Shown: positions 18,192-29,200, numbered from the stretch's first letter. The stretch: 64,000 bases of DNA from Segatella copri (GCF_026015625.1 NZ_JAPDVG010000001.1:496001-560000), one strand, 5' to 3'. The notes: a model not told the origin generated them from the letters alone. Made by a program: numbers and translations.

Positions 18192-18947
18192 ATGAAAGAA
18201 GTTAGATTTTTCTATGTGCCAGATGCGGCTACACAGACAGAACTGCCTCAGGAAGAGGCTACTCATGCACTCAGGGTTTTGCGTATCCAGGCGGGGGACG
18301 AATTGTTCCTGATGGATGGCAAGGGGGTGTTCTACCGTGCAGAAGTTTCGCTGGCTACCAACAAACGGTGCATCTATGAGGTGAAGGAGGTTATGCCGCA
18401 GCAGCCTGCCTGGCGCGGACACATTCACCTGGCCATCGCCCCGACAAAGATGATGGACCGCATTGAATGGATGGCAGAGAAGGCTACGGAAATCGGCTTC
18501 GATGAAATCTCTTTCCTCAACTGTAAGTTCTCTGAACGCAAGGTCATCCGCATAGACCGCATAGACAAGATTGTGGTTTCTGCCGTCAAGCAGAGCCACA
18601 AGGCTTGGAAACCTGTGGTCAACGAACTGCAGAACTTTAAAGATTTTATTACGGCTCCCCGCAATGGCAGAAAGTTTATCTGCCATTGTTATGAGGAGAT
18701 AGAAAAGAAAGACTTTTTTGCCGAGATTTCCAAGTCATGCCCAGCTGATGATTCTGCCGGAGCAGCCCAGGAGGGTGCCGATGACATCACCGTGCTGGTA
18801 GGACCTGAGGGCGATTTCTCTATCGATGAGGTGAGACTGGCCCTGGAAAACGGATATGAGAGTGTTTCGCTTGGCACCAGTCGCCTCCGTACGGAAACAG
18901 CAGGATTGGTGGCTGTCAACATGTGCCATTTGGCAAGAGCTTTATAA
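18192..18947 (+). CDS. rsmE: 16S rRNA (uracil-1498-N3)-methyltransferase RsmE
   Basis: 251 residues, normal length. RsmE is a SPOUT-class SAM-dependent enzyme that methylates N3 of U1498 in 16S rRNA. N-terminal PUA-like part to about 70, then KMMDRIEWMAEKATEIGFDE and KVIRIDRIDKIVVSAVKQS, and the knot motifs LVGPEGDFS and SLGTSRLRTETAGL at the C-terminus. Between them, about residues 160-195 hold a lineage-specific acidic insert (ADDSAGAAQEGADD). Confidence 0.93.
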   Translation: MKEVRFFYVPDAATQTELPQEEATHALRVLRIQAGDELFLMDGKGVFYRAEVSLATNKRCIYEVKEVMPQQPAWRGHIHLAIAPTKMMDRIEWMAEKATEIGFDEISFLNCKFSERKVIRIDRIDKIVVSAVKQSHKAWKPVVNELQNFKDFITAPRNGRKFICHCYEEIEKKDFFAEISKSCPADDSAGAAQEGADDITVLVGPEGDFSIDEVRLALENGYESVSLGTSRLRTETAGLVAVNMCHLARAL

Positions 18948-18961
18948 TATTAACTAGTGTG

Positions 18962-20359
18962 ATGAAAAGATTGTATAAGAGTTTGATGTTCATGTGCTTG
19001 GCTGTCGTATTGGGATTGCTGAGCTCATGCTCGGGCACTGACTATCTCAATGCCATTCCAAAGAAAAGTACTGCGCTCATCTCTGTTGACATGCAGCAGA
19101 TGGCATCCGGCAAAAGCGATGAAGACAAGGCGGGAATGCTCAAGTCTCTGCTGCACGTTGAGGATGCATCGAAGTGTGGCATCGACATCTCAGAGAAGAT
19201 TTTTCTCTTTGAGAGTGCTGATGGCAACCTCGGACTTTGTGCCAAGGTGAGCGATGAGGGCGATGTAGAAGACTGGCTTGCTTCGCTTGCCAAACAGCAT
19301 ATCGCTACAGAGGTGAAGGAGCGCAAAGGCTTTCATTTCTCTGTATTGAAAAATTCGTGGCTGGTCGGCTTTTCTGATCAGGCACTCCTCGTTATGGGAC
19401 CGGTTGTAGCCGATGCGCAGGCCCAGCTCCAGCAGCAGATGGTGAAATATCTGAAGGCTGATGAGGACGAAGGTATTACCGCATCGCCTATGTTTGAACG
19501 TCTGGAAACCATCACTTCGCCTATGGCTATGGTGGCTCAGGCTCAGGCGCTGCCGGAGAAGTTCGTAGCTCCGTTTACCCTTGGCACTCCTAAAGATACC
19601 GACCCTTCGCAGGTAGTGATTGCTGCTGAGATGGACGTGAAAGACGGTATCCTGCAGGTGAAGGGAGAAACCTTCTCCTTTAATAAAGAAATAGATGAGG
19701 CCCTGAAGAAGGCGGCTCAAACCTATCGTCCGATTAAAGGCAGCTACGTTAAGTCGATGCCTGCTGATGCCCTGGCGGGTATCTTCATGAACGTAAAGGG
19801 CGAGCAGTTCCTGCCGATGATGCAGAGCAACCGCAGCCTTCAGACCCTCCTGATGGGTATCAACCAGGCCATCGACATGGATAATATCATCCGTAGTGTG
19901 GATGGGGATATGGCTATCGTGATGCCTTCGCTTACAGATAACAATATGCAGATGACGATGGCTGCTAAACTGTCGCATGCCAAGTGGTTGGGCGATGTTG
20001 ATTATTGGAAAACTTCATGTCCGGCTGGTGCGAAGATAGCCAATTGGGGCAAGAATGCTTACTTCTATACCGATGGCAAGACCTCGTTCTATTTCGGTGT
20101 GACGGATGACAAGCAGTTCTTTAGCGGAAGCGACCAGCTGATGGCGCAATATGCCGTGAAACCAAGTAATCATCCGATAGATGCAAAGATTCAGAAACTC
20201 ATCGTCGGTCAGAAACTGGCAATGGTCATCAATCTCGCTAAGAGTTCTGGTAGTGACGGCTCGGGCAAGGATGATGCCATCTCTACCGTAACCGGTCTGC
20301 TCACCCCAGTCTTCGGAAATCTTACTTCGGTGGTCTATACTTTAAAGGTAAAAGGGTAA
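18962..20359 (+). CDS. DUF4836 family lipoprotein
   Basis: 465 residues from the ATG at 18962. The signal peptide ends in a lipobox (LGLLSSC, Cys about 23). DUF4836 proteins are Bacteroidota lipoproteins of unknown function; the start TDYLNAIPKKSTALISVD is characteristic. The upstream in-frame ATG at 18923 overlaps rsmE and would bury the signal peptide, so I chose 18962. Short gap (14 bases) to rsmE suggests co-transcription. Confidence 0.8.
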   Translation: MKRLYKSLMFMCLAVVLGLLSSCSGTDYLNAIPKKSTALISVDMQQMASGKSDEDKAGMLKSLLHVEDASKCGIDISEKIFLFESADGNLGLCAKVSDEGDVEDWLASLAKQHIATEVKERKGFHFSVLKNSWLVGFSDQALLVMGPVVADAQAQLQQQMVKYLKADEDEGITASPMFERLETITSPMAMVAQAQALPEKFVAPFTLGTPKDTDPSQVVIAAEMDVKDGILQVKGETFSFNKEIDEALKKAAQTYRPIKGSYVKSMPADALAGIFMNVKGEQFLPMMQSNRSLQTLLMGINQAIDMDNIIRSVDGDMAIVMPSLTDNNMQMTMAAKLSHAKWLGDVDYWKTSCPAGAKIANWGKNAYFYTDGKTSFYFGVTDDKQFFSGSDQLMAQYAVKPSNHPIDAKIQKLIVGQKLAMVINLAKSSGSDGSGKDDAISTVTGLLTPVFGNLTSVVYTLKVKG

Positions 20360-20442
20360 AAAGGTAAAAGGGTAAAAAGAACCTTACCCCCCCCCCCTCT
20401 CTCTCTGCGCCCCCGTTCCTAGCGATTCTATCGCTAGTCCCC
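20341..20442. repeat. Simple-sequence tract and small palindrome before the ABC transporter genes
   Basis: GGTAAAA-type units repeat at 20346-20380, followed by an 11-C run (20387-20397), a CT run (to 20406) and a palindrome CTAGCGAT-TCT-ATCGCTAG (20419-20437). The palindrome resembles one at 22350-22376, with paired stem changes. Confidence 0.6.
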
Positions 20443-20495
20443 CAAAAAAGTCCTAATTTTAAAGGTAAAAGATTAAACATTAAACATAAAAAAAA

Positions 20496-21140
20496 GTGGA
20501 AAAGATTCAGCTTCATTCCGTTCTCCCACAGGTTTTTGCCCAGCGCAACGACCTGGATTCGGAGATATGGAAGCAGGATGTTACCTTCGAGAAAGGTCAT
20601 CTTTATCTTATCGAGGCAGAGAGTGGCAGCGGAAAGAGTACTTTCTGCAGCTATGTGCTCGGCTATCGTCACGACTACAGCGGAAGCGTGATGTTCGACA
20701 ATGATGTTACCGCCAACTATAAGGTGAAAGACTGGGTAGAGATGCGCAAAAAGCATATCAGCCATCTCTTTCAGGAACTCCGTCTCTTCCCTGAGCTTAC
20801 TGCCCTGGAGAATGTAGAAATCAAGAACAAAATAACCGGATTCAAGACGCGTGAGCAGATACTTAAATGGTTTGATATGCTCGGTATTGCTGATAAGGTA
20901 GATGCCAAAATCGGCAGAATGTCGTTCGGACAGCAGCAGCGTGTGGCAATGATGCGTGCGCTCTGTCAGCCTTTCGACTTCATTCTGGCTGATGAGCCTA
21001 TCAGTCACCTCGACGACAACAATTCGCGCATCATGGCAGATATCATGATGACCGAAGCGAAGGAGCAGGGGGCTGGCGTCATCGTAACCAGTATCGGTAA
21101 GCACATGGACTTAAACTATGAACATATATTTAGATTATGA
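20496..21140 (+). CDS. ABC transporter ATP-binding protein
   Basis: 214 residues from a GTG start at 20496; no in-frame ATG precedes it. Walker A ESGSGKST (about 43-50), Q-loop HLFQELRLFP, signature MSFGQQQRVAMMRAL, Walker B FDFILADEP and the D-loop SHLDD are all present. It is a small MacB/LolD-like ATPase. Its stop overlaps the start of the permease gene by 4 bases, so the two are translationally coupled. Substrate unknown. Confidence 0.88.
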   Translation: MEKIQLHSVLPQVFAQRNDLDSEIWKQDVTFEKGHLYLIEAESGSGKSTFCSYVLGYRHDYSGSVMFDNDVTANYKVKDWVEMRKKHISHLFQELRLFPELTALENVEIKNKITGFKTREQILKWFDMLGIADKVDAKIGRMSFGQQQRVAMMRALCQPFDFILADEPISHLDDNNSRIMADIMMTEAKEQGAGVIVTSIGKHMDLNYEHIFRL

Positions 21141-22336
21141 ATTTGGTTTGGAAATTATTGCGTCAGCATATCAGCATACCTCAGTTTGCGGGCTTTGCCT
21201 TCGCTAATCTCTTCGGTATGCTCATCGTTCTTTTCGGCTTTCAGTTTTATAAAGACGTGCTGCCTGTCTTCACTCAGCAAGACAGTTTCATGAAAGCCGA
21301 CTACCTCATCATGAGCAAGAAGATAGGTATGGGAAATACCATCAGCGGCCGTTCCAATACCTTCTCGGGTTCTGAAATCGATGAAATCGGCGACCAGAAG
21401 TTTGTAAAGAAGATTGGAAAATTCACCTCTACTGAATATAAGGTAGATGCCCAGATGGGTGTAAACGGCGTGAACGTTCTGAACAGCGAACTCTTCTTCG
21501 AGAGTGTGCCTGACGGTTTTGTTGATGTGCCACTCAAGGACTGGAAATATACGCCGGGAACTCAGGAGGTGCCAATCATCCTCCCGCGTACCTATATTAA
21601 TATGTATAACTTCGGTTTCGCCCAGAGTCATTCGCTCCCTAAAATCAGCGATGGACTGATGGGCATGATCGATTTCAATATCCAGATTCAGGCTGGCGGC
21701 AAGAAAGAGCAGTTCAAAGGAAAGGTTATCGGTTTCTCTTCGCGACTCAACACCATCCTCGTTCCACAGGCTTTCATGGACTGGAGTAACCAGGAATTCG
21801 CTCCAAACCAGAAGAGCGATCCCAACCGCCTCATTGTAGAGGTAGGAAACCCGGGAGACGAGAACATCACCAAATACCTGGATGATAACGGTTATGAGGT
21901 AGAGACAGACAAGCTGGATGCAGAGAAGACTACCTATTTCCTTCGTATGATGGTATCGATGGTGATGATTATCGGTTTGGTTATCTCTGTCTTGAGCTTC
22001 TACATTCTGATGCTCAGCATCTATCTGTTGGTTCAGAAGAATTCTTCTAAGTTAGAGAATCTTCTTCTGATAGGTTACAGTCCGAACAATGTAGCAAAAC
22101 CATATCAGGTGCTCACCATTGCGCTGAACATCGTGGTACTCATCATCGCGTGGATCATCCTCTTCTTCCTCCGCGATTACTACATGGGCTTCATCGAAAC
22201 CCTCTTCCCTGATATCGACGAGGGCACCATGCTCCCAGCCATCGCCCTAGGTCTGTTCCTGTTCCTGATAGTTTCTATCCTGAACATCGTAGCCATCCGT
22301 CGCAAGGTGATGAGCATTTGGCAGCGAAAGGAGTAA
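21137..22336 (+). CDS. ABC transporter permease, FtsX/MacB-like
   Basis: 399 residues. One N-terminal membrane helix (FANLFGMLIVLFGFQFY, about 22-38), a large extracytoplasmic domain (about 45-270) and three C-terminal helices (about 275-300, 325-350, 368-390). This is the layout of the FtsX-like permease fold. LLLIGYSPNNVAKPYQ resembles the family coupling segment. With the ATPase it probably acts as a mechanotransmission-type or lipoprotein-handling transporter; substrate unknown. Confidence 0.78.
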   Translation: MNLVWKLLRQHISIPQFAGFAFANLFGMLIVLFGFQFYKDVLPVFTQQDSFMKADYLIMSKKIGMGNTISGRSNTFSGSEIDEIGDQKFVKKIGKFTSTEYKVDAQMGVNGVNVLNSELFFESVPDGFVDVPLKDWKYTPGTQEVPIILPRTYINMYNFGFAQSHSLPKISDGLMGMIDFNIQIQAGGKKEQFKGKVIGFSSRLNTILVPQAFMDWSNQEFAPNQKSDPNRLIVEVGNPGDENITKYLDDNGYEVETDKLDAEKTTYFLRMMVSMVMIIGLVISVLSFYILMLSIYLLVQKNSSKLENLLLIGYSPNNVAKPYQVLTIALNIVVLIIAWIILFFLRDYYMGFIETLFPDIDEGTMLPAIALGLFLFLIVSILNIVAIRRKVMSIWQRKE

Positions 22337-22349
22337 GAGCGCCTAGCCT

Positions 22350-22376
22350 CCGTTCCAGGCGATTCCATCGCCTGTC
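22350..22376. repeat. Small palindrome related to 20411-20442
   Basis: CGTTCC-AGGCGAT-TCC-ATCGCCT-GTC. The stem differs from the 20419 copy (TAGCGAT/ATCGCTA) at paired positions, so complementarity is kept in both. Confidence 0.5.
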
Positions 22377-22452
22377 ATAAAAGCTCAGTCCCCCGCTTTT
22401 AGCCCCGAAAAAACTATAAGCAAACCCCCGTTATAAATAACAAATTAAAGGA

Positions 22453-22488
22453 AATCTGCGTTATTTGCTTAACGCAGATTTTTTTTAT
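22453..22488 (+). terminator. Terminator of the ABC transporter operon
   Basis: Perfect 11-bp stem (22453-22463 with 22470-22480) followed by a run of T residues. Confidence 0.75.
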
Positions 22489-22542
22489 GTTATAAAACAT
22501 CATTTTTAATGCAGATGTAACAAATAAAAGCAATTTTTTTAT

Positions 22543-22550
22543 TACTTTTG
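22543..22550 (+). promoter_or_regulatory. -7 element of the first TonB receptor gene
   Basis: TACTTTTG matches TAnnTTTG, 65 bases before the ATG at 22616. Confidence 0.5.
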
Positions 22551-22615
22551 CAACCGATAACAATATAAGAGGGGGGCATATCCCCAAGTTTTAATAATTT
22601 TATATAATAAAAGGT

Positions 22616-25600
22616 ATGCAGAAAAGATTGCATTTATTAGTGGCTTTGCTGGCCTTTATGGTAACCACAGCCATGGCGCAGATTACAACATCTAGCGTTA
22701 GTGGTAAAATTACAGCTAATGGCGAAGACGTCATTGGCGCAACAATCAAGGCTGTTCACCAACCTTCTGGTACAGTCTATCGTGCAGTGACCAACATGGA
22801 TGGTCGTTATTCTATTCAGGGTATGCGCCCGGGTGGACCTTATGTTCTGGAAGTAACCTACGTGGGTTACAAGAACAAGCAGGTAAAGGGCATTTCTCTT
22901 TCTCTTGGTCAAAACACAGTCTTGAACGAGACTTTGGCTGAGGATGCTGCTCAGTTGGAAGACGTGGTAGTTGTAGCCAATCGTAACAACAACATGCGCA
23001 CCGACCGTGCTGGTGCAACAACAAGTATTGATGCAACACACATTGAGGCAATTCCTACCGTATCTCGTAGCATGAACGACCTCTTGAAGTTGACCCCACA
23101 GGCTTCTACCGTAGGTGGTTTCTCTGTTGGTGGTGGTAACTTCCGTCAAAGCTATGTAACTGTAGATGGTGCAGCATTCAACAATGCTTTTGGTATCGGT
23201 TCTAACCTTCCTGGTAATGGCTCACCAATCTCACTTGATGCATTGGATCAGATATCTGTATCTTCATCTCCTTTTGATGTCCGTATGAGTGGTTTCACTG
23301 GTGGTGCTATTAATGCAGTTACCAAGAGCGGTACCAATCAGTATAAGGGTTCTGCTTATATGTATACTACCAATTCTCATCTTAAAGGTAACAAGGTGGA
23401 TGATTACGAGTTGACCCGTCTTCAGTCTCATACTACTACTTGGGGTGCAACTGTTGGTGGTCCTATCATCAAGGATAAGTTGTTCTTCTTCGTAAATGGT
23501 GAATATGAAGTTCAGATGGCTGCTGGCCCTTCGGCTGTGGCTCGTGCTTCAGAAAACGATGCATGGAACTTCTCTTCTGGTACAGTACATCGCCCTACAG
23601 TAGGTGATATCAGTACATTGACAAATTTCCTTTCCAGCAAGTATGGATATAACCCAGGCCGTTATCAGGGCTATTCATTGGATACTCCTGCCTACAAGAT
23701 TTTGGCACGTTTGGATTGGAATATCAATGAGACAAACAAGTTGAATTTCCGTTTCTCTCGTTCACATTCAAAGGATTCTAATGCTCCTTCTTCTTCAACC
23801 AGTCCATTCACAACCAACGCACTCTATTTGGGAGGTGAAGGAATTTCTGCAGGCAAGGGTAATCGTACTTCTAATTCAGCGATGTATTTTGAAAGTGCGC
23901 GTTATTGCAAAGACCGCAACTTTACCTCTTTTGCTGCAGAATGGAACTCAAAGTGGGGCATCGTCAACAATGCTTTACGTTTGACATACTCTTTTCAGGA
24001 TGAGCCTCGTTCTTACACAGGTGGTGTGTTCCCTACAGTAGATATTTTGCAGAACGGCTCAGATTATCTCTCATTCGGTCCTGATGTCTTTACTGCCGGA
24101 AACTTAGCTCAGGTGAAGACTTTCGTTGCCACCGATGAGGCTTCTTTCATGATTGGAAAGCACAATTTCCTGGCTGGTGTTCAGTATGAAACCAATGAGG
24201 CTCTGAATGGATTCGGTGCTGCCATGAATGGTTACTATGTTTATAATTCATTAGATGAATTCATGGCTGGAGGTCAGCCTTTTGCCTATGGTATTACCTA
24301 TCCGTTCAATGGTACAGAACCTTTCCATGCTAAAATGAAGTATAATCAGTTCTCTGCGTATGTACAGGATCAGATTAACTTCTCTGACAGATTCCGCATG
24401 ACTGCCGGTATCCGTATGGAGGCTCCTTTCTATCCTGAGTTGAAGAACAATTATAATGCTAAGTTTGCTGACCTGAAGTTCAAGATGGCTGATGGTTCTG
24501 AAGTAAGCTATACAACAGATCAGTTGCCTGATGCTCCTGTCACAGTTTCTCCTCGTGTAGGTTTCAACTGGGATGTTCTCGGCAATCAGAAGGTCGTACT
24601 CCGTGGTGGTACCGGATACTTTATCGGTCGTTTGCCTTTCGTATGGCTCGTTTCTGCTGTGTCTAATTCGGGTTGTGGTCAGTATCAGTACTCCTATATT
24701 CAGGGTGATGCTAAATCACTTCCTACTTTTGGTGAGATTTCTAAGTTCTATCCTACTGTTGCAGAGCAGTTGTCTGACAGCGGCTTATCTCTGCCTAAGG
24801 AGCCAAATGCTGCACCTCCGACTCCAACCATCATCGATAAGGATTTGAAGATGAATGCAACATGGAAGTCATCTCTGGCTGTTGACGTGAAGTTGCCATA
24901 CGATATCAATTTCTCTGTTGAGGGAATCTATAGCCGTGATTTCAACCCATCTGTTGTTACCACTCAGAACTATTACTGGGATGGAAAGCAGACCATTACT
25001 TTGAGTCCAGAGGATACTCGTCATTATCTTACATGTTCAAATAAATCGGTGACACCATATTTGATTACAAATGCTGGTCACAAGGCACATTATGAATCTT
25101 TGACATTCTCTTTGGCAAAGAAGTTTGACTTTGGTCTCGACCTCTCGGCTTCTTATACCATGGCACAGGCGAAATCATACGGTGACGGTGTTGGCGACCA
25201 GGTAACTTCTGCCTATAAGAACAACCGTTATTCTGTGAATGCCAATAATGATAAGGAAATCGGTTTTGCAAACTATGTTGCTCCTAACCGTTTGCTGATT
25301 ACTGCCAGCTATTCTAAGGATTATGCTAAGCATTTCGGTACAATGGTTGGTTTGGTATATGAGGGAACTAATTTTGGCTATGATCCATATGCTGCAACAA
25401 GATTCTCATATACATTTGCTGGTAATGTAGTGAACGATTATAAGGGTTCTTACAGTTTGCTTTATGTTCCTGCAAGTCGTGAGGCGCTTGATGCCTGGAA
25501 CTTCTCTGACTATATTTATACTGATGCTAAAAAGCAGAAGCAGACTTATACAGCAGAACAGCAGAAGGATGATTTCTGGAACTATATCAATCAGGATTCT

Positions 25601-25948
25601 TACCTGAAGGGACGCAAGGGTAAGTATGCTGAGCGTGGTGGAGCCAAGATGCCTTGGCATCATCAGCTGGACTTCAAGTTTGCACAGAACTTCTACATGA
25701 ATGTAGCTGGTCAGCGCAATACATTGCAGTTTGGAGTTGATATCAAGAACCTGGCAAACTTGCTTAATAGCAGCTGGGGTCTTTACAAGAAGGTTGTTAA
25801 CAGTTCTTTGTTGAAGTATGACTCTAAGAAAGAGTCTTTCCAGTTCCAGCGTAATGGTTCTGAGGCTTTGACCAAGACATTCACCAACTACACAAGCTTC
25901 AACTCTACCTATTCTATCCAGTTCTCTATCCGTTACATTTTCAATTAA
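22616..25948 (+). CDS. Oar-like TonB-dependent receptor, copy 1
   Basis: 1110 residues. Signal peptide 1-22 (TTAMAQ), a carboxypeptidase-regulatory-like beta-sandwich (about 25-110, SGKITANGEDVIGATIKA to GMRPGGPYVLEVTYVGY), a plug domain (about 125-240, FRQSYVTVDGAAFNNAFG and MSGFTGGAINAVTKSGTN) and a large beta-barrel. It imports an unknown ligand across the outer membrane with TonB. It lacks a neighbouring SusD gene, so it is probably not a classical glycan-uptake SusCD pair; the closest type I know is the Oar family. The next gene is a clear paralog. Confidence 0.88.
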   Translation: MQKRLHLLVALLAFMVTTAMAQITTSSVSGKITANGEDVIGATIKAVHQPSGTVYRAVTNMDGRYSIQGMRPGGPYVLEVTYVGYKNKQVKGISLSLGQNTVLNETLAEDAAQLEDVVVVANRNNNMRTDRAGATTSIDATHIEAIPTVSRSMNDLLKLTPQASTVGGFSVGGGNFRQSYVTVDGAAFNNAFGIGSNLPGNGSPISLDALDQISVSSSPFDVRMSGFTGGAINAVTKSGTNQYKGSAYMYTTNSHLKGNKVDDYELTRLQSHTTTWGATVGGPIIKDKLFFFVNGEYEVQMAAGPSAVARASENDAWNFSSGTVHRPTVGDISTLTNFLSSKYGYNPGRYQGYSLDTPAYKILARLDWNINETNKLNFRFSRSHSKDSNAPSSSTSPFTTNALYLGGEGISAGKGNRTSNSAMYFESARYCKDRNFTSFAAEWNSKWGIVNNALRLTYSFQDEPRSYTGGVFPTVDILQNGSDYLSFGPDVFTAGNLAQVKTFVATDEASFMIGKHNFLAGVQYETNEALNGFGAAMNGYYVYNSLDEFMAGGQPFAYGITYPFNGTEPFHAKMKYNQFSAYVQDQINFSDRFRMTAGIRMEAPFYPELKNNYNAKFADLKFKMADGSEVSYTTDQLPDAPVTVSPRVGFNWDVLGNQKVVLRGGTGYFIGRLPFVWLVSAVSNSGCGQYQYSYIQGDAKSLPTFGEISKFYPTVAEQLSDSGLSLPKEPNAAPPTPTIIDKDLKMNATWKSSLAVDVKLPYDINFSVEGIYSRDFNPSVVTTQNYYWDGKQTITLSPEDTRHYLTCSNKSVTPYLITNAGHKAHYESLTFSLAKKFDFGLDLSASYTMAQAKSYGDGVGDQVTSAYKNNRYSVNANNDKEIGFANYVAPNRLLITASYSKDYAKHFGTMVGLVYEGTNFGYDPYAATRFSYTFAGNVVNDYKGSYSLLYVPASREALDAWNFSDYIYTDAKKQKQTYTAEQQKDDFWNYINQDSYLKGRKGKYAERGGAKMPWHHQLDFKFAQNFYMNVAGQRNTLQFGVDIKNLANLLNSSWGLYKKVVNSSLLKYDSKKESFQFQRNGSEALTKTFTNYTSFNSTYSIQFSIRYIFN

Positions 25949-26014
25949 TGGGTGAGTTCTGGAAATCAGAATCTGTGTAGACTATCGTACTATACATTAG
26001 TATAATATCATTCC

Positions 26015-26046
26015 GATGCACTTCTCTTTTTCGAGGGAAGTGCATC
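26015..26046 (+). terminator. Terminator after TonB receptor copy 1
   Basis: 10-bp stem (26015-26024 with 26037-26046) followed by eight T residues. Confidence 0.75.
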
Positions 26047-26104
26047 TTTTTTTCGTTTATTTGCATCTTTTTTGTATATTCTATCATTTTTCTCTGTTTT
26101 TTGC

Positions 26105-26134
26105 TTGTTGTTTCAAAAATAATGTTTATATTTG
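26105..26134 (+). promoter_or_regulatory. Promoter of TonB receptor copy 2
   Basis: TTG at 26105-26107, 19-base spacer, TATATTTG at 26127-26134. The ~80-base leader that follows contains complementary GTGAAT and ATTCAC segments that could form a long-range hairpin. Confidence 0.6.
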
Positions 26135-26219
26135 CAACATATTTGTTTATAAGAGTGAATGCACACGGTACGAGGTGCGCGGTTCTCTCTTTATTTATTC
26201 ACAAAAGAATCTAAACAAC

Positions 26220-29200
26220 ATGCAGAAAAGATTGCAACTACTTCTGGCTATGCTCGCCTTCGTGGTGACTTCGGCAATGGCTCAGATTACCACTTCGGGC
26301 ATTAGTGGTAAGATTTCTTCCAATGGCGAAACCGTTATTGGGGCTACAGTTACTGCTACACACCAGCCATCTGGTACTGTGTATCGTGCTGTAACAAATG
26401 TAGATGGTCGCTATACTATTCAGGGTATGCGTCCAGGTGGTCCTTACAAGGTAAGTATCTCTTATATCGGATATAAGGACAAGGTTTTCAACAATGTCAG
26501 TCTGAACTTGGGTGAAAGCCAAAATCTCTCTTGCTCTCTTCAGGAAGATGCCAAGCAGCTTCAGGAGGTTGTTGTTTCGGGTAAGGCTGGTCTGAATGGT
26601 ACGAAGACCGGTGCGGCCATGAGTATCAATGCTCAGCAGATAGCTGATATGCCTTCTATCTCGCACAGTATTGCGGATGTGGCTCGCCTGAATCCACAGC
26701 TTACTACAAACGGACAGTCTGGCTCTATGTCATTCGCCGGTATGAACAACCGTTATAATTCATTCCAGATTGATGGTGTGATGAATAACGACGTGTTCGG
26801 TCTTACTGCTAATGGCAGTAATGGTGGTCAGGCAGGATCTCAGCCTGTTTCTATGGAGACTATTGACCAGATTCAGGTAAATATCGCTCCTTTCGATGTT
26901 CGCCAGGGTGGTTTTACCGGTGGTGCCATCAACGCGGTAACCAAGAGCGGTACCAATGACTTCCATGGAAGTGGCTATTTCTATGGGAACAACCAGGATT
27001 TGGTTGGTCGTCATTATAAGAATATGGATGGTACCTATGCTCAGCCTTATGATGATGAGAAGGAAACTTTGTTCGGATTTACGCTCGGTGGTCCAATCAT
27101 CAAGAACAAACTCTTCTTCTTCGCAAACTATGAGAATTCAGAAAAGTCGTACCCAACTCAGTATACCATCGATTCTCCAGATGTTAAGTTTAATCCGGAT
27201 TTGGCTAAGGACTTGATGTCTAAGATTTATGACTTGGCTAACCGTCAGGGTTATGATTATGCAACTTCATGGGCAGATAAAGATAAGAACGTGAAGAGCC
27301 AGAAAGCTGGTTTGAAGTTGGATTGGAATATCAACGAGTTCAACAAGTTCTCTGTACGTTGGAGTTATGTTGATGCTAAGCAGACGCTTGGTCTGGGTGG
27401 TATTGCTACATTGAATACTACCGACCACTTGTATGATTTCAAATCTAAAACTCATTCTTTCTCAGCAGAGTTGCAGAGCCGCATCTCTCCAAACCTGAGC
27501 AATGAGGCACGTGTATCTTATGTTCGTGTTCGTGATGAGCGTACTTCTGGTCAGCCAGCACCATCTATCACTATCTATAAGGTAGGAAATGGTACCATGA
27601 ATATCGGTAATGAATATTCCTCAATGGCTAATGGATTGAATCAGGACATTTATACCCTCGAAGATAACTTTACATGGTACAAGGGTAATCATACACTGAC
27701 ATTCGGTACACATAACGAGCTTTATAAGTTCTCTAACCTCTTCCTTCAGAATCTCTATGGATGCTATTATTTTGATACTCCAGACGATTTCCTGAATTAT
27801 TATACTGGTTGTGGAGCTGATGGCTTGGGAGGTGATGGTAAGTATATCAAGAACTTCTACTTTACACAGGCTAATGTTGAGGTTACCGGTAATCCTCGTT
27901 GGGCACCAGAGTTTAGTGCAGCTCAGTTGGGCTTCTATGTACAGGACAAGTGGGATGTGACAGACAGCTTCCAGCTCACCTATGGTCTCCGTATGGATAT
28001 GCCTCTGTTCTTTGATACTCCTACCGAGAATGCTAAATTCAATGAGTGGGCAGCAGGTAAGGGATATGGTTTCAAGACCAATCAGAAACTTGCCAGTACA
28101 CCAATGTGGAGCCCTCGTGTAGGTTTCCGTTGGGATATTGAGAAGAACCGCAAATATATCCTTCGTGGAGGTATCGGTGTATTCACTGGTCGTATTCCTT
28201 TCGTCTGGTTGAGCAACAACTTTACGAATACTGGTGTGCAGACATCTTCTTACTCTGCAAAAAATAATTCTGCTGTGCAGCTCATCATGGATCCTAACAA
28301 GCAGACTCTGAATGCAGATAATCTGAAGGCTACCGGTAGCCAGCTGATCAATGTGTTTGACAAGGATTTCAAGTTCACTCAGACTATGCGTGTTAACCTT
28401 GGTTTCGATTTCAATCTCCTGGGTATCGAATGGACTGCTGAGGGTATCTTCAGCAAGAGTCTGAATGATGTTTATTACAAGAACTTGGCTTATGAGGAGT
28501 CTGGTAAGACCTTGTCTCAGACCTCTTACATGAACTGGGATAACCGTCCTGTTTATACAAAGGTGGCAGATGCTAAGTCGTTTACCAACATCTATGCAAT
28601 GTATAATACAAGCAAGGGCTACAGTTACAGCCTGTCTTTGTCTGCAGCTAAGCACTTTGCGTTCGGTCTTGATCTGAATGCATCTTATACATTCACTCAC
28701 TCAGAGTCTGTAAGCAGTATGACCTCATCTGTTGCTCAGAGCAACTGGCGTAATACTCATACTTATCGCTTCTCAAACAACCCAGAGTTGGCTAATAGTG
28801 GTTATAATGTGCCTCATACAGTGAAGGCTTCTGCTTTCTATCACTTCAACTGGGGAACCAACAAGTTGTTTACCACTACAGTAGGTCTTATCTACCAGGG
28901 TCAGAGCGGTTCTCCTTACTCTCTCGTTTATAGTGGAGATATCAACGGAGATAATGGTACAAGTAATGACTTGATTTTCATCCCTACAGATGCGCAGGTA
29001 GACCAAATGCAGTTCTTGGGTACTGATGCTTATACTGCTGAGCAGCAGCGTGCTAATTTGAAGCAGTGGCTTGCTACTACTCGTTATGTGAAGGATCATC
29101 GTGGTGAGTACTTCGAGCGTTATGGTGATAACTTGCCATTCGAGAGTCATTTCGATTTCCACTTCGGTCAGAAGTTTGGAATCCGTACAGGCAAGTATGT

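Noticed and set aside
26016..26219. 68-codon N-terminal extension of the second TonB receptor
   Set aside because: It spans the upstream terminator and the gene's own promoter, and would bury the signal peptide.
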